This document shows positions 7,984 to 13,371 of a DNA stretch of 13,371 nt, in pieces. Positions within the stretch are counted from its first letter, which is position 1. Every line of letters starts with the position of its first letter. The stretch is from an uncultured Desulfomonile sp. (lineage in GTDB: Bacteria; Desulfobacterota; Desulfomonilia; Desulfomonilales; Desulfomonilaceae). The stretch spans positions 1-13,371 of the forward strand of contig CAIXMD010000202.1 of the NCBI GenBank assembly GCA_903920415.1, written 5' to 3'. Below the pieces are notes generated by a model that was not told the DNA's origin, did not search any database, and saw only the letters and a program-made list of their open reading frames with translations. A program made the position numbers and the translations under genes.

Positions 7984-9517
7984 ACTTCGCCTGCTGCCGG
8001 ATGTCGTCGTCTTGAACGTTATCGTTATAATCCAGATGCGCAAGCACATCGGTTCTTCCGACAAGTTCCCTGATGCTTCGTAGCCCTAGGCGGTATAATA
8101 TCTCTCTGAGTTGGTCCCGCCAGCACGAAAGCATGTTAATGACTCGCTGGGTACCCCATGTGAGATTCATGAGGCCTACCAGTTCCAAGTCAGTAGTGGC
8201 GATGCCTCGGGCGCATCCGCGGCCACTTTCACAATTGTGGCACCGGACACATTCCAGAGCCACCAGATCTGGTGTGCCTGTCACAACACCGTCAGCACCG
8301 AGGGCAATGGCCTTGGCGACATCGTAGGCAGTTCGGATACCCCCTGACGCAATGAGGGTTATTTCATTTCTTATCCCTTCATTCACCATAAAATTATGGA
8401 CCTTTGGAATGGCATATTCCACGGGCATCGCGATATTCTTCTTGGCCACGTCCGGTGCTGCTCCAGTCCCGCCATACGATCCGTCAATATGAACTATGTG
8501 GGCCCCTGCATGGTAGGACCCCACTGCTACCATGTCTACGTCGGTAGGGGTCGAAACTTTTACTGACACCAGTCCTCTTGGATTGACGGACTTTATCCAA
8601 TCGACATGTTTCTTATGGTCTTCAACCGAGTATACTGAATGAAACGGGAAAGGACTGAAAAGAGACGATCCTGGTACGGTTTCCCTGATTCTGGCAACCG
8701 CTTCCGTCACTTTGGAACCAAGCAAGTGGCCACCCAAACCGGGTTTTGCCCCCTGCGCATACTTGAATTCGACAATCTTTACTCTCTGTATCGTCTCTTC
8801 CCTGACTCCAAATAAGCCAGTGGCAATTTGGGTTATAATGTTGTCATCGAAGGGGAAAAGTGCTTCGGGATAACCGCCCTCACCGGTACTGGTGAATGAC
8901 CCCCATGCTGCAAATGCACGGATCCTGCTTAACATGGTGACGTGACTTATGGAACCGAATGACATCCCGCCGCCGTACACCGGAATAGAAATATCAATTT
9001 TCAGACGCCCATCATCTCTCTTGTTGAGGCTTATAGATGTGTCGATAAGTGCTTTGTCCAGGGAAGGGAAGGGGGGGCGTTTGGGAAATACAAAACGTAA
9101 CTTGTCGAAACCGCCGCCTGAATCACCGGTTCTAAATTCTAGATCGTTACTCGGCAACCGTCCTGTTTCCGCCATGTGCCAGGTGCTCATGAGCAAGTCA
9201 CTAGTCCACCTCTTGTCACCGAGTGCCTTGGCACTTGGATTCAAGCCCACACGGATAGCGCCCAGATGACAATTACGAACACATCGGTTAGACTTGAGCG
9301 AGCAGTCAATTCCTAGGCAACGATGGTCCAAGGGAGGAGCAAGTTTTCCGCCTTGAACTTCGAAAACTTTCTCAGGACAGACCGCCACACACTTAAGACA
9401 GTCGTTGCACGCGTCAGTAACTACTACACTATATTTCCCAATGGCCCGGCCAAACCTTGACGGCGTCTCCACAGTCTCGGCTGGAGGAACCTCTCGCCAG
9501 ACTTTCTTATAATCCAT
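7982..9517 (-). CDS. Ferredoxin-fused FMN-binding glutamate synthase subunit (archaeal-type)
   Basis: This is the probable catalytic synthase subunit, making glutamate from 2-oxoglutarate with ammonia from the amidotransferase encoded eight bases downstream. The N-terminus is a two-cluster ferredoxin-like segment: C37, C40, C43, C47 followed by Pro, then C67, C72, C79, C83. The FMN barrel, about 150-420, keeps MSFGSIS (185-191), GEGGYP (212-217), KYAQGAKPGLGG (252-263), IDGSYGGTGAAP (344-355) and ASGGIRTAYD (390-399). After it comes C423, C426, C429 and C435 (C-x2-C-x2-C-x5-C), where classical GltB carries its 3Fe-4S cysteines, here with four cysteines. The start ATG has AAGGA (9528-9532) ten bases upstream. 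The built-in ferredoxin and the absence of a GltD gene suggest ferredoxin-type electron input. Glutamate synthase activity itself is inferred from family and context. Confidence 0.9.
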   Translation of the reverse strand: MDYKKVWREVPPAETVETPSRFGRAIGKYSVVVTDACNDCLKCVAVCPEKVFEVQGGKLAPPLDHRCLGIDCSLKSNRCVRNCHLGAIRVGLNPSAKALGDKRWTSDLLMSTWHMAETGRLPSNDLEFRTGDSGGGFDKLRFVFPKRPPFPSLDKALIDTSISLNKRDDGRLKIDISIPVYGGGMSFGSISHVTMLSRIRAFAAWGSFTSTGEGGYPEALFPFDDNIITQIATGLFGVREETIQRVKIVEFKYAQGAKPGLGGHLLGSKVTEAVARIRETVPGSSLFSPFPFHSVYSVEDHKKHVDWIKSVNPRGLVSVKVSTPTDVDMVAVGSYHAGAHIVHIDGSYGGTGAAPDVAKKNIAMPVEYAIPKVHNFMVNEGIRNEITLIASGGIRTAYDVAKAIALGADGVVTGTPDLVALECVRCHNCESGRGCARGIATTDLELVGLMNLTWGTQRVINMLSCWRDQLREILYRLGLRSIRELVGRTDVLAHLDYNDNVQDDDIRQQAK

Positions 9518-9660
9518 TGATAACCATTCCTTGAAAGGGCCGTGCCGGATGTAACCGGCGTGTACATTCGATAGACCTAAAGAGCCTTAACAGTAATCAG
9601 TTCCCTTGATTTTCAATCACCTAAATCAAATGCGGGATAATCAGCTATAACCCATTTATT
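9518..9660. other. Intergenic gap between the two ferredoxin-fused barrel genes, with a GC hairpin
   Basis: This is the only long gap within the minus-strand glutamate synthase unit. It contains GCCGG (9544-9548) paired with CCGGC (9555-9559) around ATGTAA, extendable with wobble pairs, and a small AT hairpin TGATT/AATCA (9607-9619). No T tract follows on the minus strand and no convincing promoter was found. RNA processing or differential mRNA stability is possible. Confidence 0.35.
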
Positions 9661-11052
9661 TCATGCCGAGTTACGCCCGGCAAAAAGCTTGGCAAAGGTT
9701 GCATTCTCCAAATCTTCCATGAACATGACTCTGCCTTGCTCACCTCTCAATCTTCTCGCCTCCCTGATACCCATTGCTCCCATCATCTCCAGCAACTGGT
9801 TATGCCATGCTCCGATCAGGTTTACCATGCGTCTTGATCCCCAATCCGAATCAACTTTTGATACCCCGACAGGACACTCTCCTCCTTCACGGCAATTGCG
9901 ACAGACGCGGCACTCTAGAGCTATCAACAGTGGCACATCTATTCCGACCAAATTGGCCCCACATAGAATAGACTTGATCACATGCTCGGCCATTGCAATA
10001 CCGCCCGATGCCATGAAAGTTATTTCATCTCTCAAGCCCTCTTGCAGAAGCCCGGCGTGAATCTCTTTAATAGTATCTTTCAAGTGAAGACCGTTTACCT
10101 TACCGGGTTCGTAACCCCGCTCGTCAGCGACATAATGGATAAGATCAACCCCTGAGCTATGGTAATCTAAGATACGCCGGATTCGGTCAGGACCAGAAAT
10201 GGCTGCCATTCTGATTGCAACAAGAAGGTCCGGTCTGATTGACTTGAGGAAAGCGGTCGTGTTCAAAGCATCGGGGCTGTCGGGCACCTCCACCATCTGA
10301 AAATTCTTCACCCACAAGGGGTCAAAATCCCCTGTTTCTAGGAATGGGATCATGCTTGAAGTAAATTCGGAAATGTCTCGTGCCACCGCCTGAGGAACTA
10401 TCATGAGCGTTTGGAGTTCTACAGCAGCTTTTGCAACCGCCCGCCAGACTCCGGTTGAGAGGTCTCCGAATGGGAACATGTCGAAAAGGATGGGAATAGG
10501 CACACGTATGGACGGAAGCATTTCTGAGAGAAGGCTGCCATTACGGTCAAACTTGAGGAACGGAATCCTCCTGCCAATGTCCACCACAGTCGAAATATAC
10601 TCTCGCCCATGGATCCCGTCCCGGGTGGGGCGAACTATTTCGCTCATGTCGGTCCACATGGAATCGAACCCGGGACCTGAGAAAGGCCCGCCGTAACCCG
10701 CACCTGACACAGGGATCTTGCCGGTTTGAGCCTGTTCCCAATTAATGGTTATCGTTTCCGGGGTGTATATGTCGTCACCAAGAGCTTCCCATTCCGGATT
10801 AATAGTTTTATGAATAAGGCGCTTGGGGCAGCCCTGAACGCATCTGAAGCAACTCTTACACAATTGGTCTACGGTATCACCCATGATGTCTGTAGAAAAG
10901 GACCTCTCGCGGTACACATTGTAGATGCATTCCTGCTTTACACATTTCGCGCACTTGAGGCATCCTTCACCCCAGTCCACTACGCCTGACCGGCCTATTA
11001 CAGGGAATCGGTTGGGGGTATGTTGCACGTGTATGAGATACTTATTAGGCAT
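9661..11052 (-). CDS. Ferredoxin-fused glutamate-synthase-like protein with degenerate FMN barrel
   Basis: This is a divergent tandem paralogue of the next gene downstream (7982-9517). The N-terminus holds C31, C34, C37, C42 and then C65, C68, C71, C75 followed by Pro, predicting two Fe-S clusters. The C-terminus keeps the same C-x2-C-x2-C-x5-C cluster (C381, C384, C387, C393) and the following WGSRRMVNLIGAWHNQL helix region (404-420). FMASGGIAMAEHVIK (346-360) and GANLVGID (365-372) also match the barrel end. However, MSFGS, GEGG, the KxxQGAKPGxGG loop and the GGTG loop are all gone. The GGTG region reads ADERGYEPGKVNG (309-321) instead. This suggests an electron-transfer or structural subunit rather than an active synthase, though another reaction cannot be excluded. 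The ATG is preceded by AGGATGAG. It appears to be the first gene of the minus-strand glutamate synthase unit. Confidence 0.82.
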   Translation of the reverse strand: MPNKYLIHVQHTPNRFPVIGRSGVVDWGEGCLKCAKCVKQECIYNVYRERSFSTDIMGDTVDQLCKSCFRCVQGCPKRLIHKTINPEWEALGDDIYTPETITINWEQAQTGKIPVSGAGYGGPFSGPGFDSMWTDMSEIVRPTRDGIHGREYISTVVDIGRRIPFLKFDRNGSLLSEMLPSIRVPIPILFDMFPFGDLSTGVWRAVAKAAVELQTLMIVPQAVARDISEFTSSMIPFLETGDFDPLWVKNFQMVEVPDSPDALNTTAFLKSIRPDLLVAIRMAAISGPDRIRRILDYHSSGVDLIHYVADERGYEPGKVNGLHLKDTIKEIHAGLLQEGLRDEITFMASGGIAMAEHVIKSILCGANLVGIDVPLLIALECRVCRNCREGGECPVGVSKVDSDWGSRRMVNLIGAWHNQLLEMMGAMGIREARRLRGEQGRVMFMEDLENATFAKLFAGRNSA

Positions 11053-11074
11053 TTTCTCATCCTGTCTTACAAAA

Positions 11075-11182
11075 TTTAATCACGAAGGACTCAAAGAAAA
11101 CGAGGAAGAAGATAATTCGTGTGCCGATATGATTAATTAAAATTCGTCATCTTCTTAATGTTCTTTGTGTTACGAGACTAAA
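11075..11182. repeat. Degenerate long inverted repeat between metF and the glutamate synthase unit
   Basis: The left arm, about 11075-11113, and the right arm, about 11149-11182, are imperfect reverse complements. The best pieces are CAAAGAA (11092-11098) with TTCTTTG (11161-11167), AAGAAGAT (11106-11113) with ATCTTCTT (11149-11156), and TTTAATC with a similar outer end. The centre is AT-rich and includes TTAATTAA (11133-11140) and a direct repeat AATTCGT (11114, 11141). It could be a decayed non-autonomous repeat, or a hairpin that ends or stabilises the metF transcript. No gene is seen in 11053-11206. Confidence 0.55.
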
Positions 11183-11206
11183 AGAAGGAAATCTTTACTA
11201 TCTCCG

Positions 11207-12130
11207 TCAAACGAATGGTCTGTTCTCCAGCCCGGCGGCCTTCAGGATTTCGGGGACCTTTTGCTCCCACTCTATGGCCATCAGATGAATTCCAGCTACG
11301 CCTTTTATCTCACGGACCTTTTCTATTGTTTCAACGGCGATCTTGATTCCCTCCTCTGCCTGCTTTTCCTTTGGAACTCCCGTCATTCGATTAATAAGGT
11401 CTTCCGGCACATCCATACCGGCGACTCTTGTGGCCATATACCGAGCCATTCCAGGGCTCTTAAAAGGTGTAATCCCGGCGATTATGTACACCTTTTCCGT
11501 CAAACCCGCCTCTCGGGCCTGTCTCATAAAGTCATCAAAGCGCTCCATATTGAAAACACACTGAGTCTGGATGAAATCAGCTCCGGCTTCAACTTTCTTA
11601 GCGAGACGGACCACTCGCCATCCCATCGGATCAGCAAAGGGGTTTTCGACAGCTCCGATAAACATCTTCGGAGGGCCCTGAATATTATCTCCACCTATTA
11701 TCTTGCCTTGGTCTCGCATATCTCGGACAGTTCTGATGAGTTGAATCGAGTCGAGATCGAAGACCCCTATAGCCTCTCTTTGGTTGCCGAAGGTCTGGTG
11801 ATCGCCCGTTAAACACAGGACGTTCCGGAGACCCAAAGCATAAGCGCCGAAAAGATCGCTCTGGAGTGCAATCCGGTTGCGGTCTCTGGTGACCATCTGC
11901 AGAATCGGCTCATGACCCATACTCTTCAATATAGAGCAGGCAGCAACGGAGGACATTCTGACTATCGCAGTCTGGTTGTCGGTAACGTTTACAGCATCGA
12001 CCTTCCCGAGAAGGATTTGCCCCTTTTCTTCCAGTCGACTAACATCAGAACCCTTGGGTGGGCCACATTCGGCTGTGACTGCAAAATGTCCGGCCTGAAG
12101 CACTTTTTCAAGACGACTTTCGGTTTTCAC
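11207..12130 (-). CDS. metF: 5,10-methylenetetrahydrofolate reductase, MetF
   Basis: MetF interconverts 5,10-methylene- and 5-methyl-tetrahydrofolate, the last folate-bound step of the methyl branch of the Wood-Ljungdahl pathway. With the GTG start it has 307 residues, normal for bacterial MetF. Typical motifs are TAECGPPKG (19-27, acidic catalytic Glu position), VDAVNVTDN (44-52), QMVTRDRN (78-85), LCLTGDHQ (105-112, FMN/FAD loop Asp), FIGAVENPF (157-165) and QTQCVFN (188-194). A longer frame runs to 12187, but it overlaps the upstream gene. The GTG at 12130 has a GGAGG (12141-12145) ten bases upstream and overlaps the metV stop as GTGA, so it is the likely start. The adjacency to metV and mvhD points to a flavin/Fe-S coupled enzyme that does not use NAD(P)H directly, as in the acetogen MetFV type. 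Confidence 0.92.
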   Translation of the reverse strand: MKTESRLEKVLQAGHFAVTAECGPPKGSDVSRLEEKGQILLGKVDAVNVTDNQTAIVRMSSVAACSILKSMGHEPILQMVTRDRNRIALQSDLFGAYALGLRNVLCLTGDHQTFGNQREAIGVFDLDSIQLIRTVRDMRDQGKIIGGDNIQGPPKMFIGAVENPFADPMGWRVVRLAKKVEAGADFIQTQCVFNMERFDDFMRQAREAGLTEKVYIIAGITPFKSPGMARYMATRVAGMDVPEDLINRMTGVPKEKQAEEGIKIAVETIEKVREIKGVAGIHLMAIEWEQKVPEILKAAGLENRPFV

Positions 12131-12795
12131 GGTTTTTGATCCTCCCTGACAACGCGGCGAGGCCCTCCCGAGTGAGATGTCGACCAATCTACCGGTGGAA
12201 CATACTCGCTAAGCCTGTCCAGTTCTCCCAATGTATCCAGGCGCCTGATTATCATGTCCCAGCCGCAGGGGATATCCGGGTGCACTTCACAGCGGCCGTT
12301 CTTGGAACCGCCGCAAGGTCCATTCATGAGCTTCTTGGAACAGCGCGTCACAGGGCACACCGCGCCGAAATAACCTAACTTACATTGTCCGCAACCTAAA
12401 CAATTCTCCTGCCAGACTCCCCTCATTTCCGTTTCTCCGATGAAGAGAGTATCGAGCGCAGGAATAATGGGCTTATCCGTGTATACTCGAGCAAGAGCCT
12501 GTACTCCAGCACCGCATCCGAGAGACAAGACCACTTCATGTTCCGGAACCTGGTGGGCAATACGGTCGATGAAATCGTCCACACATTGTCTGTCCAAACA
12601 AGAAACTGTTATAATTGGATATTTGTTGTCATTCTTGTAGGAAAGCCTGAGGGCTGCAGCGAGCAACATGGTCTCCCTGTTTCCGCCCGAGGCGCACTCC
12701 GCTACGCAGGAATCGCACCCAACTACTAGTATTGAAGAGTAGCGGTCGATCATTTTCCTGATTTCACTTATCTGCTTAAGCTCCGCAACAATCAC
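12127..12795 (-). CDS. metV: MetV-type cysteine-rich partner of MetF (methylenetetrahydrofolate reductase C-terminal family)
   Basis: MetV is the Fe-S/zinc-type partner subunit of MetF in acetogens and related anaerobes, thought to pass electrons to the flavin of MetF. The 222-residue protein is rich in cysteines: C27, C30, C34 in VGCDSCVAEC, C66 and C71, C94, then C132, C135, C138, C147, C152, C161, C169 and C177. The block CLGCGQC (132-138), with CPVTRCSKKLMNGPCGG (147-163), is typical of the family and could bind one or more clusters. The open frame extends to an ATG at 12822. However, AAGGAGG (12802-12808) lies six bases before the GTG at 12795, and the family normally begins close to this point. 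The stop overlaps the metF GTG by four bases, indicating coupled translation. Cluster type and number are inferred. Confidence 0.88.
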   Translation of the reverse strand: MIVAELKQISEIRKMIDRYSSILVVGCDSCVAECASGGNRETMLLAAALRLSYKNDNKYPIITVSCLDRQCVDDFIDRIAHQVPEHEVVLSLGCGAGVQALARVYTDKPIIPALDTLFIGETEMRGVWQENCLGCGQCKLGYFGAVCPVTRCSKKLMNGPCGGSKNGRCEVHPDIPCGWDMIIRRLDTLGELDRLSEYVPPVDWSTSHSGGPRRVVREDQKP

Positions 12796-12801
12796 GGATT
12801 T

Positions 12802-12808
12802 CCTCCTT
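12802..12808 (-). promoter_or_regulatory. Strong ribosome binding site deciding the metV start
   Basis: AAGGAGG on the minus strand lies six bases upstream of the GTG at 12795. It falls inside the longer frame that starts at 12822, so translation most likely begins at the GTG and the nine extra codons are not made. Confidence 0.75.
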
Positions 12809-12865
12809 GTCTGGCTGAACAATGTCGGTTTGCGAGCGCTGTTCTAGCATACTCACCGGAGTGGG

Positions 12866-12881
12866 CATTCGGGAGCGAATG
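12866..12881. repeat. Tight hairpin between mvhD and metV
   Basis: CATTCG (12866-12871) pairs perfectly with CGAATG (12876-12881) around a four-base loop. It lies in the roughly 100-base gap between the mvhD stop and metV. There is no T tract after it on the minus strand, so it is more likely an RNA processing or stability element than a terminator. Nothing else was recognised in 12796-12897. Confidence 0.35.
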
Positions 12882-12897
12882 TATTATTTAAAGGGCA

Positions 12898-13320
12898 TCA
12901 GCTTGTTTTGACTTGGGCACTGGCAGGGATTGTTCCGAAGGATTCCAATCTGTACATGAATTCCTTAAGAGTCTTTTCCAGCGCTTCTCTGTTCATAGGG
13001 GGACAATGAATAAATTTAAGTCTCTCCTGTTCAATTCCAATCTGCCTCAGCCAAGAGCGCGCATAGTCCATTCGCTTGCGGGATCTCATGGAACCCTCTA
13101 AATATTGGCAAGCTTTTTCTGCGCATGCCAGGACGAGTACTCCGTCGGCACCCCCGGCAAGAGTCTTCAAAAGATGGTGTGCTTCCACTTTTCCAGAACA
13201 GGGAATTGCAACGAGTTTGAGTCCAGGAAGAGATCTTGCGAAACCTTTTTGTTCGCCGTTCTTGAAAAGCCGCAGGTTGCGGCAGTAATAAACTACAAGT
13301 TTTCTAGGCTTTGTTTCCAT
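12898..13320 (-). CDS. mvhD: MvhD-family hydrogenase iron-sulfur (delta) subunit, small redox protein
   Basis: MvhD is a small [2Fe-2S] protein that relays electrons to HdrA in methanogen hydrogenase-heterodisulfide reductase complexes and in related bacterial complexes, including acetogen MetFV-HdrABC-MvhD. The 140-residue product has the family layout: C13 in YYCRN, IPCSGKV (39-45, C41), GADGVLVLAC (57-66, C66), C71 in ACQYLEG (70-76) and GIEQERLKF (95-103), with an extra C106. The family usually has a CxxC at the N-terminus. Here the second cysteine is replaced by leucine (C13-R-N-L16), so the cluster ligation may differ. The ATG at 13320 has only a weak ribosome binding site, and an in-frame stop lies at the right edge of the window. 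It leads a minus-strand unit with metV and metF. The hdrA partner expected for such a protein is not in the window. Confidence 0.82.
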   Translation of the reverse strand: METKPRKLVVYYCRNLRLFKNGEQKGFARSLPGLKLVAIPCSGKVEAHHLLKTLAGGADGVLVLACAEKACQYLEGSMRSRKRMDYARSWLRQIGIEQERLKFIHCPPMNREALEKTLKEFMYRLESFGTIPASAQVKTS

Positions 13321-13349
13321 CTCAATGTTGCGAGCAGAACCTTTCAGAA

Positions 13350-13355
13350 AATATA
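13350..13355 (-). promoter_or_regulatory. Candidate -10 box upstream of mvhD
   Basis: TATATT on the minus strand matches the sigma-70 -10 consensus at five of six positions and lies 29 bases upstream of the mvhD ATG in AT-rich sequence. The matching -35 position would fall beyond the window edge, so this cannot be confirmed. Confidence 0.25.
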
Positions 13356-13371
13356 CCGTAATTTTTAATTA

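Noticed and set aside
7975..8064. N-terminal extension of the amidotransferase to an ATG at 8064
   Set aside because: It would overlap the upstream ferredoxin-FMN gene by 83 bases, adds residues unlike the family, and a GAGG-preceded ATG at 7974 fits the usual propeptide length.
11165..11812. Plus-strand open frame of 215 codons
   Set aside because: It is antisense to metF, whose motifs span the same region, and it begins inside the decayed inverted repeat.
12131..12187. N-terminal extension of metF to an ATG at 12187
   Set aside because: The added residues lie inside metV coding sequence, and a GTG with a GGAGG and a four-base overlap at 12130 gives the normal MetF N-terminus.
12796..12822. 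ATG start of metV at 12822
   Set aside because: The strong AAGGAGG lies within these codons and points to the GTG at 12795.

Overview
The window carries eight protein-coding genes, one of them cut by the left edge. No rRNA, tRNA, CRISPR array or transposase gene was recognised. The gene content suggests an anaerobic bacterium with a balanced base composition. MetV/MetF sits beside an MvhD-type hydrogenase-Fe-S protein, and there are several ferredoxin-fused glutamate-synthase-like proteins. This combination fits Desulfobacterota (former Deltaproteobacteria) or an acetogen-like lineage. The assignment is inferred from gene content, not from any marker gene.

Left part (1-3534, minus strand): the N-terminal 129 codons of DNA polymerase I (polA), preceded 26 bases upstream by a 1039-residue Dna2-like protein. 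That protein joins a RecB/Cas4-type PD-(D/E)XK nuclease, a probable Fe-S cysteine cluster and a C-terminal superfamily 1 helicase. The 176-base region at 3535-3710 is divergent and holds candidate promoters for both strands around an inverted repeat.

Middle part (3711-11052): a dispersed, archaeal-type glutamate synthase locus. On the plus strand is a 521-residue FMN-barrel protein with an N-terminal cysteine cluster. Convergent to it on the minus strand are three genes, in transcription order: a 463-residue ferredoxin-fused barrel that has lost the recognisable active-site motifs, a 511-residue ferredoxin-fused barrel that keeps them, and an 885-residue protein fusing a class II glutamine amidotransferase domain to a GXGXG beta-helix. 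The domains that form one polypeptide in classical GltB are therefore split over separate genes. No NAD(P)H-oxidising GltD is visible, so reduced ferredoxin or a similar Fe-S donor is the likely reductant.

Right part (11207-13320, minus strand): mvhD, metV and metF, with metV and metF overlapping by four bases. In acetogens such as Moorella these three belong to a MetFV-HdrABC-MvhD methylenetetrahydrofolate reductase complex in the methyl branch of the Wood-Ljungdahl pathway. The hdrABC genes are not in the window. A degenerate long inverted repeat (11075-11182) separates this unit from the glutamate synthase unit. The most unusual feature is the co-linear placement of C1 reduction genes and a multi-paralogue Fe-S/FMN glutamate-synthase-like cluster that includes an apparently catalytically degenerate subunit.

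Three start codons were moved away from the longest open frame because better ribosome binding sites and gene overlaps support later starts: the amidotransferase at 7974, metF at 12130 (GTG) and metV at 12795 (GTG).
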